In this document: positions 54,002 to 64,000 of the stretch, one piece after another
Layout of the letters: each line of letters starts with the position of its first letter
Numbering within the stretch: the first letter of the stretch is position 1
Assembly (NCBI RefSeq): GCF_900114185.1
Contig: NZ_FOSE01000001.1
Span: 1,141,749-1,205,748, forward strand
DNA length: 64,000 bases
DNA from: Cellulomonas sp. KH9
Lineage (GTDB): Bacteria > Actinomycetota > Actinomycetes > Actinomycetales > Cellulomonadaceae
Direction of reading: 5' to 3'
Notes under the pieces: model-generated
What the model was told of the DNA's origin: nothing
The model's database searches: none
The model's input: the letters and a program-made list of their open reading frames with translations, nothing else
Program-made: the position numbers and the translations under genes

Positions 54002-56112
54002 CGTGCGGATCCCTCCGGGGTGGTGACGGTACCGGCCTCGGCCGGGGCGGCGGCGGCCAGCGCCTGCGCCTGGATCGCGGTGATCGCGACCGTGTTGACG
54101 ATGTCCTGCACGAGCGCGCCGCGCGACAGGTCGTTGACCGGCTTGCGCAGACCCTGGAGCACGGGGCCGATGGCCACGGCGCCGGCGGAGCGCTGCACCG
54201 CCTTGTAGGTGTTGTTGCCCGTGTTGAGGTCCGGGAACACGAACACCGTGGCCCGCCCGGCGACGGCCGAGTCGGGCATCTTCGTCTGCGCGACGGAGGC
54301 GTCCACGGCGGCGTCGTACTGGATCGGGCCCTCGACGGACAGGTCCGGCCGGCGCTCGCGGACCAGCCGGGTGGCCTCGCGCACCTTCTCGACGTCGGCG
54401 CCGGAGCCCGACTCGCCGGTCGAGTACGACAGCATGGCGATCCGCGGCTCGATGCCGAACTGGGTGGCGGTCTCCGCCGAGGAGATCGCGATGTCCGCGA
54501 GCTGCTCCGCCGTCGGGTCCGGGATGACCGCGCAGTCCGCGTAGACGAGCACCCGGTCCTCGAGGCACATGAGGAAGCAGGACGAGACGCTGCCGACGCC
54601 GGGCGTCGTCTTGATGATCTCGAACGACGGCTTGATGGTGTGCGCGGTGGTGTGCACGGCGCCGGACACCATGCCGTCGGCCAGGCCCAGCTGCACCATG
54701 AGCGTGCCGAAGTACGACACCGACGACACGATCTCGCGGGCGCGCTCGACGGTCATGCCCTTGTGCTTGCGCAGCTCGGTGTAGACCTCCGCGAAGCGCT
54801 CGAGGGTCTCGCCGTTCTTCGGGTCGATCACCTGCGCGCCGTCGAGGTCCAGGCCGAGCTCGTTGGCCCGGGTCCGGATCGACGCTTCGTCGCCGAGGAT
54901 CGTCAGGTCCGCGACCTGGCGCTGCAGCAGCGTGGAGGCCGCCCGCAGGATCCGGTCGTCGTTGCCCTCGGGCAGGACGATGCGCTTGCGGTCGTTACGG
55001 GCACGGTCCAGCAGCGCGTACTCGAACATCAGGGGCGTCACGACCTCGGGTCGCGGCACGTCCAGCGCCGCGAGCAGCGCCTCGCCGTCGACGTGCTGCT
55101 CGAACAGGGCCAGGGCCGTGTCGACCTTGCGCTGCGCGTCGTGCGTGAGACGTCCGCGGGTCGAGCCGGCCGCGCTGGCGGAGCGGAACGTGCCCAGCGA
55201 CGTCGTGATGAGCGGCAGGCGGGAGCCCAGGCCCTCCACCAGGCGCTGGATGCTCGGCGCGGGCGTGAGACCGCCGTTGAGGATGAGGCCCGCGAGCGAC
55301 GGGAACCCCTCGGCCTGGTGGGCCATCAGCAGACCGAGCAGCACGTCCGCGCGGTCGCCGGGGGTGATGACGACGGCGCCGTCCTGCAGCCGGTCCAGCA
55401 GGTGCTCGATCGACATGGCGCCGACGAGCACGTCGAGGACCTCGCGGCCCAGCAGCTCCTCGTCACCACTGGTCAGGGTGCCGCCGACGGCGTCCATGAG
55501 CTGGCGCAGCGTCGGCGCGTACAGCAGCGGGGAGTCGGGCAGGGCCCACACCGGCACCGTCCCGCCGAGCGCCTCCCGGACGCGGTCCAGGGACCCCGGG
55601 GCGCAGCGGTTCGCGATGACGGACACGACCTGCGCGTGGTCCGCCACGATCGCGGAGGTCGCGACGTCGACCGCGTGGTGCACGTCCTCCGCGGAGCGGT
55701 GGGCGCCGTTGACGACGAGCACGACCGGGGCGCCGAGGTTGGCGGCGATGCGCGCGTTGTACGCGAGCTCGGTCGGCCCGGCGACGTCGGTGTAGTCGGT
55801 GCCGACCACGACGACGGCGTCGCACCGGCGCTCCACGTCGTGGAAGCGCGACACGATGCGGGACAGCGCGGCCTCGGGGTCCGCGATCACCTCGTCGTAC
55901 GTGGCCCCGACGGCCTCGTCGTAGGCGATGTCGACACCGTCGTGCTCGAGCAGCAGCTCGAGCACGTAGTCCCGCTCGTCCGTCGACCGTGCGACGGGGC
56001 GGAACACGCCCACCCGCTGCACGGTCCGGGTCAGCAGGTCGACGAGACCGAGGGCGACCACGGACTTGCCCGTGTCCCCCTCGGCCGACATGACGTAGAT
56101 CGTCCTGGCCAC
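53998..56112 (-). CDS. pta: Phosphate acetyltransferase
   Basis: Interconverts acetyl phosphate and acetyl-CoA. About 704 residues: a BioD-like P-loop domain (IYVMSAEGDTGKSVVALGLVD), a DRTGG domain in the middle, and the catalytic PTA domain (about 380-690) with RIVLPEGNDDRILRA, GMVSGAVHTTAHTIKPSFEII and FPDLNTGNNTYKAVQR. The start may be GTG 56124 or GTG 56112; a GAGGAG site directly abuts the first, so 56112 is preferred. A 15-bp hairpin separates it from xfp. Confidence 0.95.
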   Translation of the reverse strand: MARTIYVMSAEGDTGKSVVALGLVDLLTRTVQRVGVFRPVARSTDERDYVLELLLEHDGVDIAYDEAVGATYDEVIADPEAALSRIVSRFHDVERRCDAVVVVGTDYTDVAGPTELAYNARIAANLGAPVVLVVNGAHRSAEDVHHAVDVATSAIVADHAQVVSVIANRCAPGSLDRVREALGGTVPVWALPDSPLLYAPTLRQLMDAVGGTLTSGDEELLGREVLDVLVGAMSIEHLLDRLQDGAVVITPGDRADVLLGLLMAHQAEGFPSLAGLILNGGLTPAPSIQRLVEGLGSRLPLITTSLGTFRSASAAGSTRGRLTHDAQRKVDTALALFEQHVDGEALLAALDVPRPEVVTPLMFEYALLDRARNDRKRIVLPEGNDDRILRAASTLLQRQVADLTILGDEASIRTRANELGLDLDGAQVIDPKNGETLERFAEVYTELRKHKGMTVERAREIVSSVSYFGTLMVQLGLADGMVSGAVHTTAHTIKPSFEIIKTTPGVGSVSSCFLMCLEDRVLVYADCAVIPDPTAEQLADIAISSAETATQFGIEPRIAMLSYSTGESGSGADVEKVREATRLVRERRPDLSVEGPIQYDAAVDASVAQTKMPDSAVAGRATVFVFPDLNTGNNTYKAVQRSAGAVAIGPVLQGLRKPVNDLSRGALVQDIVNTVAITAIQAQALAAAAPAEAGTVTTPEGSAR

Positions 56113-56157
56113 TGTGCTGCTCACTCCTCGTCGCCCCTGGTGGGGGCTGTGGTCGTC

Positions 56158-56193
56158 CGGTCGCGTCCGGGCGGGTGTGCCCGGACGCGACCG
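56158..56193. terminator. Hairpin between xfp and pta
   Basis: CGGTCGCGTCCGGGC (56158-56172) and its perfect complement (56179-56193) enclose a six-base loop, 12 bases after the xfp stop. It looks like a terminator inside what would otherwise be an xfp-pta-ackA operon and probably lowers pta-ackA transcription relative to xfp. Confidence 0.8.
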
Positions 56194-56205
56194 CTGACGG
56201 TGGGG

Positions 56206-58761
56206 CTACTCGTTGTCCCCGCCGGTGTCGGCGGCGGCGGCGGGGCTGCGGGTGGGCTGCGGCCCACCCTCCTCCGTCGCGGTCTCGCCGACGTCCGGCC
56301 ACACCCAGTCGCGCACCTCGGGGATGTCCTCGCCGTGCTCGCGGGTGTACTGCCGGGCGCGGATCCGCGCGTCGACCATACGCTGACGCAGACCCGCCTT
56401 GGACGCGCGCAACCAGTGCACGTGGTCGATCACGTCGATCACCAGGTGGTACCTGTCCAGGTCGTTGAGCATCACCATGTCGAACGGCGTCGTGGTGGTG
56501 CCCTCCTCCTTGTAGCCGCGGACGTGCAGGTTGTTGTGCCCGTTGCGACGGTAGGTGAGGCGGTGGATCAGCCACGGGTACCCGTGGTACGCGAACACGA
56601 TCGGCCGGTCGGCCGTGAAGATCGTGTCGAACTCGGCGTCGGTCAGCCCGTGCGGGTGCTCGCGGGCGTCCTGCAGCCGCATGAGGTCCACGACGTTGAC
56701 GACCCGCACCTTCAGCTGCGGGATCTCGCGACGCAGGATGTCCGCGGCGGCCAGCACCTCGAGCGTCGGGACGTCGCCCGCGCACCCGAGGACCACGTCG
56801 GGCTCCTCGTCGGGAGCCTCGGACCCCGCCCACTCCCAGATGCCCAGACCGCGGGTGCAGTGGGCGATCGCCTGGTCCATCGTGAGGAAGTTCGGCGCGG
56901 GCTGCTTGCCGGACACGACGACGTTGACGTACTGCTTGCTGCGCAGGCAGTGGTCGTACGTGCTCAGCAGCGTGTTGGCGTCCGGCGGCAGGTAGACCCG
57001 CACGACCTCGGCCTTCTTGTTGACCACGTGGTCGATGAACCCGGGGTCCTGGTGGCTGAAGCCGTTGTGGTCCTGGCGCCACACGTGGCTCGACAGCAGG
57101 TAGTTCAGGCTCGCGACGGGGCGTCGCCACGGGATGTCGTTGGTGACCTTGAGCCACTTCGCGTGCTGGTTGAACATCGAGTCGACGATGTGGATGAACG
57201 CCTCGTACGACGTGAACAGGCCGTGCCGCCCGGTCAGCAGGTAACCCTCGAGCCAGCCCTGGCACTGGTGCTCCGACAGCATCTCCATGACGCGTCCGGC
57301 ACGGGCCATGTGCTCGTCGACGTCGGGTCCGTAGAACTCCGCGTTCCACTGCTTGTCCGTGACCTCGTACACCGCCTGCAGGCGGTTCGACGCGGTCTCG
57401 TCCGGGCCGAAGATCCGGAAGTTGTCGGGGTTGCGCCGGATGACCTCGGTGAGGAACTGGCCCAGCACCCGCGGTGCCTCCGCGAACGTCGCACCCGGGG
57501 CGGGCACGTCCTGCGCGAACTCCCGGAAGTCCGGCATCCGCAGGTCGCGCAGCAGCAGGCCGCCGTTGGCGTGCGGGTTGGCGCTCATCCGCAGGTCGCC
57601 CTCGGGCGCCAGCGCGGTGACGTCGTCGTCGACGCGACCCTCCGCGTCGAACAGCTCCTCCGGGCGGTACGACCGCAGCCACTCCTCGAGCACCGCGAGG
57701 TGCTCCGGGGTGTCACGGGCGTTGGCCAGGGGCACCTGGTGCGCCCGCCACGAGCCGGTGGTCTTCTTGCCGTCGATCTCCGCCGGGCCCGTCCACCCCT
57801 TGGGGGTGCGGAACACGATCATCGGGTACAGCGGGCGCGTGAGGTCGCCCTGCGCCGCCCGTGCCTTGATCTCGGCGATCTCGTCGAGCACCTCGTCCAG
57901 CAGGACGGCGAACCGGCGGTGGACCTCGAGGACGTCCTCGTCGTCGAAGCCGGCCACGAAGACGTGCGGCTTGTGCCCGTACCCGACCATGAGGTCGTGC
58001 AGCTCCTCGTCGCTGATGCGGGCGAGGACCGTGGGGTTGGCGATCTTGTACCCGTTGAGGTGCAGGATCGGCAGGACGATGCCGTCCTGCAGCGGGTTGA
58101 CGAACTTGTTGGAGTGCCAGCTCGTGGCCAGCGGCCCGGTCTCGGCCTCGCCGTCGCCGACGACCGCCGCGACCAGCAGGTGCGGGTTGTCGAACGCGGC
58201 ACCGTACGCGTGGCTCAGGGCGTAGCCGAGCTCGCCGCCCTCGTGGATGGACCCCGGGGTCTCGGGCGCGACGTGCGAGGGGATGCCGCCGGGGAAGGAG
58301 AACTGCCGGAACAGCCGGCGCAGCCCCTCCTCGTCGTGCGTGATGTCGGAGTAGACCTCCGAGTACGTGCCGTCCAGGTAGGCGCTGGCCACCAGGCCGG
58401 GGCCGCCGTGGCCCGGGCCGGTGATGTAGATCGTCGACTGCTCACGCTCCGCGACGGCGCGGTTGAGGTGCGCGTAGAGGAAGTTCAGGCCCGGCGTGGT
58501 GCCCCAGTGCCCCAGCAGCCGCGGCTTGACGTCGTCCCGGCTCAGCGGGCGGGTCAGCAGGGGGTTGTCCAGCAGGTAGATCTGCCCCACGGACAGGTAG
58601 TTGGCGGCGCGCCACCACTTCTCGATGCGCTGCAGCGTGGCGTCGTCGAGCTCACCGGAGCCGGTGCGCCACGCGGTGCGGGCCTCCGCCGCGGCGAACT
58701 GCCCCGAGGCGATCGGACCTGCCTTGGTCACGGACTGCTGGTCCGCGGCGGTCGATGTCAT
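56206..58761 (-). CDS. xfp: Phosphoketolase (xylulose-5-P/fructose-6-P)
   Basis: A thiamine-diphosphate enzyme that splits xylulose-5-phosphate or fructose-6-phosphate to acetyl phosphate plus a shorter sugar phosphate. In the 851-residue protein [73 protein letters not shown] and [17 protein letters not shown] are family signatures. GGGAGGGG precedes the ATG. Pta and AckA downstream use the acetyl phosphate, giving a bifid-like shunt. Confidence 0.97.
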   Translation of the reverse strand: MTSTAADQQSVTKAGPIASGQFAAAEARTAWRTGSGELDDATLQRIEKWWRAANYLSVGQIYLLDNPLLTRPLSRDDVKPRLLGHWGTTPGLNFLYAHLNRAVAEREQSTIYITGPGHGGPGLVASAYLDGTYSEVYSDITHDEEGLRRLFRQFSFPGGIPSHVAPETPGSIHEGGELGYALSHAYGAAFDNPHLLVAAVVGDGEAETGPLATSWHSNKFVNPLQDGIVLPILHLNGYKIANPTVLARISDEELHDLMVGYGHKPHVFVAGFDDEDVLEVHRRFAVLLDEVLDEIAEIKARAAQGDLTRPLYPMIVFRTPKGWTGPAEIDGKKTTGSWRAHQVPLANARDTPEHLAVLEEWLRSYRPEELFDAEGRVDDDVTALAPEGDLRMSANPHANGGLLLRDLRMPDFREFAQDVPAPGATFAEAPRVLGQFLTEVIRRNPDNFRIFGPDETASNRLQAVYEVTDKQWNAEFYGPDVDEHMARAGRVMEMLSEHQCQGWLEGYLLTGRHGLFTSYEAFIHIVDSMFNQHAKWLKVTNDIPWRRPVASLNYLLSSHVWRQDHNGFSHQDPGFIDHVVNKKAEVVRVYLPPDANTLLSTYDHCLRSKQYVNVVVSGKQPAPNFLTMDQAIAHCTRGLGIWEWAGSEAPDEEPDVVLGCAGDVPTLEVLAAADILRREIPQLKVRVVNVVDLMRLQDAREHPHGLTDAEFDTIFTADRPIVFAYHGYPWLIHRLTYRRNGHNNLHVRGYKEEGTTTTPFDMVMLNDLDRYHLVIDVIDHVHWLRASKAGLRQRMVDARIRARQYTREHGEDIPEVRDWVWPDVGETATEEGGPQPTRSPAAAADTGGDNE

Positions 58762-58983
58762 GTCCCCTCCCGAGGGAAGTACCAGTGGCCGGGCGAGCCC
58801 AGCATCCCGTGAGGTCCCGGCGGGACCTGGGACGTCCGGCCCACCCGTGCCTGTGCTCCTGCCCACAGCCATACAAGCGCAGATGCGGCGGTGCCGCAGG
58901 GCATCGGGTGACGTCCGCCACTGACCACCGCCCGGCGGTGCGGACCGCACGGGACCGCGTGCGGCGCCGGGTACCGTGAAGCC

Positions 58984-59847
58984 GTGGCCGACACCCCGAC
59001 GTCCGTGTGGCGCGCCGCGGTGCGGCCCCGGATGCTCGCGCTGCTGGTGGTCCTGCTGGCCGCCGCCGCCGTGTGTGCCCGGCTCGGCGTGTGGCAGCTC
59101 GAGCGTGCCGAGGTCCGTGGGGCGGCCTCTGCGGCGCGCGAGGCCGAGCGGATCGTCACCGCCGACCCCGAGCCGCTGGCCGACCTGCTCGCACCGGGCG
59201 ACACGTTCAGCGCCGACCTCGTGGCCCACAAGGTCGTCGTGACGGGCGCGTACGACGACGACGCGACCCTCCTCGTCACGGGCCGGGCGCACGCCGGGCG
59301 CACGGACGGGTACCTGGTGCTGACGCCGCTGCGCGTGCCGACGGACGACGGGACCGCGGTGCTGCCGGTCGTCCGGGGCTGGTCCCCGACCCCCGACGTC
59401 GCGCCCGCGCCCGCCGGCGACGTCGAGGTGGTGGGGTGGCTGCAGTACGCGGAGGAGGCCGGCGCACCGATCGTCGACGGGCGCACCGACGCGATCAGCG
59501 CCGCCCAGCTCCTCGCCGCGTGGGGCGGGCCGGTCTACACGGGCTACCTGGTGGTCCAGGGCAGCGACCCCGCCGACCCGGCCGCGGCCGACGGCCTCGA
59601 GGGCCTGGCGCCCCCGACGCGCGCGGGCGCCGGGCTGAACGTGCAGAACCTCGCCTACGCGGCGCAGTGGTGGATCTTCGGGCTGTTCGCCGCCGGGCTG
59701 TGGTGGCGGATGGTGCGCGACGAGGCGGCCGGGCGGCCGCCGCTGCCGGGCGCGGCACCCGCCGCCGGTCCACCCGAGGACGACGACCTGCAGGACGACG
59801 ACCGGCAGACCGTGCAGCCGCCGGTCGAGGCGCGACCCGGCGCCTGA
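58984..59847 (+). CDS. SURF1-like cytochrome oxidase assembly protein
   Basis: 287 residues. An N-terminal membrane segment ([26 protein letters not shown]) and a C-terminal one ([20 protein letters not shown]) flank an external domain with [29 protein letters not shown] and VLPVVRGW, as in SURF1, which helps assemble aa3-type cytochrome c oxidase. The tail is acidic and Pro-rich. A TACCGT box (58972-58977) ends six bases before the GTG. Confidence 0.9.
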   Translation: MADTPTSVWRAAVRPRMLALLVVLLAAAAVCARLGVWQLERAEVRGAASAAREAERIVTADPEPLADLLAPGDTFSADLVAHKVVVTGAYDDDATLLVTGRAHAGRTDGYLVLTPLRVPTDDGTAVLPVVRGWSPTPDVAPAPAGDVEVVGWLQYAEEAGAPIVDGRTDAISAAQLLAAWGGPVYTGYLVVQGSDPADPAAADGLEGLAPPTRAGAGLNVQNLAYAAQWWIFGLFAAGLWWRMVRDEAAGRPPLPGAAPAAGPPEDDDLQDDDRQTVQPPVEARPGA

Positions 59848-59850
59848 GCG

Positions 59851-59910
59851 CGCCGGACGCCGGGGCCCGCACGCGGGCCGCGCCGGACGCCGACGCCCGC
59901 ACGCGGCCCC
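59851..59910. repeat. 30-bp imperfect tandem duplication
   Basis: Two adjacent 30-base units (59851-59880 and 59881-59910) that match at 26 of 30 positions, both beginning CGCCGGACGCCG and ending near ACGCGG. They fill the short gap between the SURF1 stop and the convergent exporter gene. Confidence 0.85.
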
Positions 59911-59918
59911 GGACGTCG

Positions 59919-61655
59919 TCAGCTCTCGTGCTGCCAGGACCGCCACAGGGCGGCGTACTCGCCGCCCGCGGCGACCAGCTCGTCGTGCGGGCCGATCTCG
60001 CTGATCCGGCCCGCGTCGACCACCGCCACCCGGTCGGCGTCGTGCGCGGTGTGCAGCCGGTGCGCGATCGCGACCACCGTGCGTCCGGCCAGCACGGCCG
60101 ACAGCGACCGCTCCAGGTGCCGGGCGGCACGCGGGTCGAGCAGCGACGTCGCCTCATCGAGCACGAGCGTGTGCGGGTCGAGCAGCACGAGGCGCGCGAG
60201 CGCGAGCTGCTGCGCCTGCGCGGGGGTCAGCGCGGCACCGCCCGAGCCGACCTCGGTGGCCGGCCCCTCGGGCAGCCCCTGCACCCAGTCCCACGCGTCG
60301 ACCGCACGCAGGGCGCGCTCGAGCTCGTCGTCGTCCGCGTCGACCTTCGCCAGGCGGAGGTTCTCCGCGACGGTCCCGACGAAGACGTGGTGCTCCTGCG
60401 TCACGAGGGCGACGTGCCCCCGCAGGTCCTCGAGCGGCAGGTCGACCAGCGGGACGCCGCCGACGGTCGCGCTGCCGGCCGTGGGCGGGTGGATGCCGGC
60501 CAGCATGCGGCCGAGCGTCGACTTGCCCGCACCCGACGGGCCCACGACCGCGAGCCGCTCACCGGGCGCCAGGTCCAGGTCGATCCCGTGCAGCACGTCG
60601 TGGCCCTCGCGGTACGCGTACCGCAGCCCGCGGGTCGCGATGCGCTCGTCGGCCGGGCGCGCGTCACCCGCCTCGCGGTCCGTCCCGACCAGGCGCACAC
60701 CGACGATGCGCGCGAGGGCGGTGGCCGCCACCTGGATCTCGTCGACCCAGAAGATCAGCTCCCACACCGGACCGGTGACCTGGTAGGCGTAGAGCACGAT
60801 CGTGGTGACCGCCCCCAGCGTCACGTGGCCGGTCGACGCGAGGTACCCGCCCCACACCAGGACCGCGACGGGTGCCAGCACGAAGGCCAGGTCCACGCCG
60901 GGGAACAGGATGGTCCGCAGCCGCAGCGTCGCGCGCTCGGCCGCGAAGGCCTCCCGCAGGTCGTCGCGCACGCGCTCCTCGCGGGCGTCCGCCAGTCCCA
61001 GGGCGTCGACGGTGCGCGCGCCTTCGACGGTCTCGGTGATGGTGCCGTTGAGCACGGCGTAGGCCGCCGACTCCCGGACGTACGCGGGCGTGGCGCGGCG
61101 CAGGTACCAGCGCACCATGATCACCATCGTCGGCACGCCGACGAACAGCGCGAGCGACACGAGCGGGTCGATCACGAGGCACGCGACCACCGTGAGGGTG
61201 ATCGTCACCACGGCGACGATCACGCGCGGCACCCCGAACCGGACGGCGTGCTGCAGCTTGTTGACGTCGTTGGTGGTGCGGGCCACCAGGTCCCCGGTGC
61301 CGGCACGCTCGACCACCGACAGCGGCAGCGACGTCACGGTCTCGAGGAACTCCTCGCGCAGCTCGGCGAAGACCTGCTCGCCGAACAGCATGGAGGCGCG
61401 CTGCGCGTACCGGATCAGCCCGGTCTGGGTGAGGACGGCGACCGCGCCGACCACGACGAGCGTGTTGACGTACCGCGCGTCGGTGCCCGACGTGACGGCG
61501 TCGACGAGCCGGCCGAGCAGGAGGGGACCGGCCAGGCCCGCCACGGCGGCGAGCGTGTGCAGCCCGGCCAGCCCGCCCAGGCGACGGCGGTGCCGGCCGA
61601 GCAGCTCGGCCGCGTACGCGCGGACGGTGGCCGCGTCGGCGACGGGCAGCTTCAT
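59919..61655 (-). CDS. ABC exporter subunit B with intact ATP site
   Basis: 578 residues: six-helix membrane domain (1-320) and ATPase domain. Walker A is GPSGAGKST (372-380), Walker B LVLDEAT (497-503) and the switch His532 lies in AHRLH, so its nucleotide residues are complete. However, the signature is ALTPAQAQQ (475-483) in place of LSGGQ. It forms a heterodimer with the gene upstream, whose signature is normal but whose Walker motifs are lost. ATG overlaps that gene's stop by four bases. Substrate unknown; probably a multidrug or peptide exporter. Confidence 0.9.
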   Translation of the reverse strand: MKLPVADAATVRAYAAELLGRHRRRLGGLAGLHTLAAVAGLAGPLLLGRLVDAVTSGTDARYVNTLVVVGAVAVLTQTGLIRYAQRASMLFGEQVFAELREEFLETVTSLPLSVVERAGTGDLVARTTNDVNKLQHAVRFGVPRVIVAVVTITLTVVACLVIDPLVSLALFVGVPTMVIMVRWYLRRATPAYVRESAAYAVLNGTITETVEGARTVDALGLADAREERVRDDLREAFAAERATLRLRTILFPGVDLAFVLAPVAVLVWGGYLASTGHVTLGAVTTIVLYAYQVTGPVWELIFWVDEIQVAATALARIVGVRLVGTDREAGDARPADERIATRGLRYAYREGHDVLHGIDLDLAPGERLAVVGPSGAGKSTLGRMLAGIHPPTAGSATVGGVPLVDLPLEDLRGHVALVTQEHHVFVGTVAENLRLAKVDADDDELERALRAVDAWDWVQGLPEGPATEVGSGGAALTPAQAQQLALARLVLLDPHTLVLDEATSLLDPRAARHLERSLSAVLAGRTVVAIAHRLHTAHDADRVAVVDAGRISEIGPHDELVAAGGEYAALWRSWQHES

Positions 61656-63490
61656 GCGGCACCTCCGGTGGGCAGGTCGACGGGGGAGCGGTCCGTCGGC
61701 GACGGGTCGCGCGGGTCGGTGCGGTCGAACGACTCCTCGACGGGCAGGTCGTCGTCCATGCGGCGGCCCACCACGCGGCGGTACGTCGCGGCGACCTCGG
61801 GCCCGGCCGCGCCGTCGAGCAGCGCGGCGTGGGCGCCGCGGGCGACGAGGACGCCGTCGACCACCAGCTGCACCTCGTCCACGTGGTCGAGCACCAGGGG
61901 GCTGGCGGTCACGACGAGCGTGGTGCGCCCGCGTCGCGCGTCGGACAGCCGGGCGGCGATCCGCGCCTCGGTGTGGGCGTCGACGGCGCTGGTCGGCTCG
62001 ACCAGCACGAGGATCTCGGCCTGCGTGAGCAGCGCGCGGGCGAGCGCGACGCGCTGGCGCTGACCGCCGGACAGCGACCGGCCCTTCTCCGGCAGCTCCC
62101 CGTCCAGCCCGTCGGGTGTGGAGTCGAGCACGTCCTGGGCGTCGGCGAGCGCGATCGCGGCGAGCAGGTCCTCGCGTCGCGCGCCGCCGCGCACGTCCAG
62201 CCCGGCCGCCAGGGAGCCGGAGAACAGCTGCGGCATGGCCTCGGCGACCACGACGCGCCGCCGCACCTCGGCCAGCGGCAGGTCGCGCAGCAGCACCCCG
62301 CCGAGGCGCACGGGCGTCGCGGCCTCCGCCTCGTCGTCGAACCGTCCCATCCGGGTCGCGATGCGCGCGGACTCGTCCGGGTCGGCGCAGACCAGCGCGA
62401 CGACCCGGCCGGCCTCGAGCGTCACGCCGCTCGTCTCGTCCACGAGCGGCGAGCCGGGCGGCGGCGGCGTGGTGACGGACGCGGGCGCCGCACCGGCGGC
62501 CGGGACGACCCGCAGCACGGTCAGCACCTTGCGCGCGGCCACGACGGCGCGCGTCGCGGACTGCAGGAACTCGGTGGCGTTCTGCACGGGCCAGCCGAGG
62601 AAGGCCGCGTAGCCGTACGTGGTGACCAGCTGCCCGGGCGTGATGGTGCCGGCGAGGGCCATGTGGGCGCCCAGCCACACCAGTGCGACGACGAACATGC
62701 CGGGCAGCAGCACCTGCAGCGCGTCCAGCCACGACTGCGTGACCGCGACGTGCTCGCCGCGCTCGCGCACCAGCTGCGACTGGCGGCGGTAGCGACCGGT
62801 GAACACCGACTCGCCGCCGATGCCGCGCAGCACGCGCAGCCCGGAGACGGTGTCGGAGCCGAGGGTCGTCAGGCGCCCGGAGGCCTCGCGCTGCGCGGAC
62901 TGACGGCGCTGCAGGGGCTTGACCAGCAGACCCAGGACCGCGGCGACCGTGGGCAGGCCGAGCACGACGACCAGGCCCAGCGGGACGGAGACCTGCAGCA
63001 TGAGCACGGCGACGGCGGCGTACGCGGTGAGCGAGCCGACGAACCGGGCCGTGACGGCGAACAGGTCGCCGACCCGCAGCGCGTCGTTCGCGACCGCCGA
63101 CACGACCTCGCCCGTCGGGAGCTCCGCCGTGACGGCGTGCCCGGTGCGCGCGGTGGTCCGCCCGACCAGCTGGGACGTCGTGAACGCCGCCCGCAGCCAG
63201 TTGGCGACGTCGAAGCGGTGGCCCACGGCCGACGCGGCCGCGCTCAGCACGCCGAGCGCCAGCAGGGCGCCGGCGGCGCGCAGCAGGTCGGGGCCGAAGC
63301 CCTGCTCCAGGCCGTCGTCGATGGCCCGGCCGGTCAGGTACGGCAGGAACGCCTGGCAGGCGAACTGCACGACGCCGCAGGCGACGGCCGCGAGGAGGAT
63401 GCCCCACTGCCGTCGGGCCAGCCACCCGAGGTAGGCGGCGGGACCCCGCAACGGCGGGGTGCCGGGATCGGCGAGAGGGAGGGAGCGCAC
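61652..63490 (-). CDS. ABC exporter subunit A with degenerate ATP site
   Basis: 612 residues: six membrane helices (about 25-320) and a divergent ATPase domain. Where Walker A should be it reads VCADPDESAR (367-376), without GKS. Walker B is LVLVEPT (Asp replaced by Val) and the H-loop position is Ser530. The signature LSGGQRQR (473-480) is intact. This is not a pseudogene: the frame is open and the partner is complementary. No ribosome-binding site precedes the GTG at 63490; a TAACGT box ends eight bases upstream, so the start is moderately sure. Confidence 0.85.
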   Translation of the reverse strand: MRSLPLADPGTPPLRGPAAYLGWLARRQWGILLAAVACGVVQFACQAFLPYLTGRAIDDGLEQGFGPDLLRAAGALLALGVLSAAASAVGHRFDVANWLRAAFTTSQLVGRTTARTGHAVTAELPTGEVVSAVANDALRVGDLFAVTARFVGSLTAYAAVAVLMLQVSVPLGLVVVLGLPTVAAVLGLLVKPLQRRQSAQREASGRLTTLGSDTVSGLRVLRGIGGESVFTGRYRRQSQLVRERGEHVAVTQSWLDALQVLLPGMFVVALVWLGAHMALAGTITPGQLVTTYGYAAFLGWPVQNATEFLQSATRAVVAARKVLTVLRVVPAAGAAPASVTTPPPPGSPLVDETSGVTLEAGRVVALVCADPDESARIATRMGRFDDEAEAATPVRLGGVLLRDLPLAEVRRRVVVAEAMPQLFSGSLAAGLDVRGGARREDLLAAIALADAQDVLDSTPDGLDGELPEKGRSLSGGQRQRVALARALLTQAEILVLVEPTSAVDAHTEARIAARLSDARRGRTTLVVTASPLVLDHVDEVQLVVDGVLVARGAHAALLDGAAGPEVAATYRRVVGRRMDDDLPVEESFDRTDPRDPSPTDRSPVDLPTGGAA

Positions 63491-63834
63491 GTCGTAGAAC
63501 GTTACGTGCGGGTACCGACAGGGTTGCACGTCTTTTTGCGGTCCCGCGCGGACGTCACCCCCGGTCCGCCGGTGGCGTCGGCACCGGCGGCGTGCACACC
63601 GCGACGGGGGTGCCGTGCCCCCCGGGGCCGGTGTGCACTGCACGGCGGGCGACCGGGTGAAGCGGCACGAGTCGGGCGCCCGCGTCCGGCGGGGCACGGA
63701 CGCCACCGGACCGGCTGGGCACACAGGCCCTTGACGCGGGCCCTCCGGGCCCTCGGGACCGGGTCCCTCCCGGGCCGCCGGGCCCGTGCCCGCGGGGCGC
63801 CCGGCGGACACCATCGGGGTGTGCAACCGCCCCG
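63491..63834. other. Intergenic region, no gene seen
   Basis: 344 bases without a supported gene. Near the left end, the reverse strand carries a TAACGT box (63504-63499) suited to the exporter genes and a short T-run is at about 63532-63536. An inverted repeat GCCGTGC (63612-63618) with GCACGGC (63640-63646) could be a weak terminator of the DUF192 gene. Confidence 0.5.
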
Positions 63835-64000
63835 TCAGCCCGTCGCGCCGTCCGGCGTCCGACGCACCACGCTGCCCGGGCGCAGACCCCAGCGGGCGAA
63901 GCTGCCGGCGGGCGCCTCGAGCACGTCGACCGCGCCCCGACGCGGCCTGACCAGGCCGAACGGGCGCAGGACGTGCACCGCGAGGACCGCCCCCGCGGCG
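63835..64000 (-). CDS. DUF192 family protein, C-terminal part
   Basis: A partial gene cut by the window edge; only the last 54 residues are visible. They read HVLRPFGLVRPRRGAVDVLE followed by APAGSFARWGLRPGSVV, which fits the end of DUF192 proteins (…VLE-PAG-…-G-…-G…V). The family has no firm function; it is often found in secreted or small proteins of bacteria and archaea. The stop is at 63835-63837. The start is outside the window. Confidence 0.7.
   Translation of the reverse strand, partial: AAGAVLAVHVLRPFGLVRPRRGAVDVLEAPAGSFARWGLRPGSVVRRTPDGATG

Noticed and set aside
54640..58812. A long forward frame antisense to pta and xfp
   Set aside because: The reverse strand carries clear full-length Pta and phosphoketolase with all motifs; the forward frame has shadow composition only.
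61652..63490. Exporter subunit A as a pseudogene because its P-loop is gone
   Set aside because: The frame is intact, the LSGGQ signature is perfect and the partner subunit has the complementary defects, so selection for an asymmetric heterodimer explains it better.

Overview
This is a strongly GC-rich actinobacterial chromosome segment. GTG starts, four-base ATGA/GTGA overlaps, a WhiB regulator, a DtxR/IdeR-type iron box and a phosphoketolase pathway point to Micrococcales, most likely a Cellulomonas-like organism (inference from gene content; I cannot run a taxonomic search). I see no tRNA, rRNA, CRISPR array, transposase or phage gene.

From 1 to about 39.6 kb the gene order follows, from memory, the actinobacterial housekeeping block known from Mycobacterium tuberculosis Rv3462c-Rv3410c: infA-rpmJ-rpsM-rpsK-rpoA-rplQ, truA, rplM-rpsI-glmM, coaA/glmS-acpS, nnr, alr-tsaE-tsaB-rimI, tsaD, groES, whiB3, guaB2-guaB3. 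These genes cover translation, tRNA modification (t6A and pseudouridine), cell-wall precursor synthesis, chaperone and purine synthesis. The block is broken by lineage-specific inserts: a hydrolase and ROK kinase, DUF5709 and ABC-F genes, def/GATase/DedA/lipoprotein, a reverse-strand piece between acpS and nnr holding an LLM oxidoreductase and a toxin-immunity pair, rhodanese and nitroreductase genes between rimI and tsaD, and a PadR module with several metabolic genes before groES. groEL, which follows groES in M. tuberculosis and Streptomyces, is absent here.

From 39.7 to 45 kb there is an iron-siderophore ABC importer operon on the reverse strand behind an iron box, with an alpha/beta hydrolase attached to its end. 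From 45.1 to 51 kb one forward operon holds a complete fructose phosphotransferase system: DeoR regulator, 1-phosphofructokinase, IIA, IIBC, HPr and enzyme I. An aldehyde dehydrogenase follows.

From 52.8 to 58.8 kb the reverse strand carries xfp-pta-ackA, the end of a bifid-type phosphoketolase shunt that makes acetyl phosphate, acetyl-CoA and ATP. A 15-bp hairpin separates xfp from pta. After SURF1 (cytochrome oxidase assembly) comes a two-gene heterodimeric ABC exporter with one intact and one degenerate ATP site. The window ends inside a DUF192 gene.

Many genes have a TANNNT-like box ending 6 or 7 bases before the start codon, so leaderless transcription seems common. The most interesting items are the toxin-immunity pair (18.9-20.8 kb), the BldM-like/WhiB3 regulator pair, orphan groES with two CIRCE-like sites, a 14-bp tandem repeat that runs through the guaB3 stop, and the xfp-pta hairpin.
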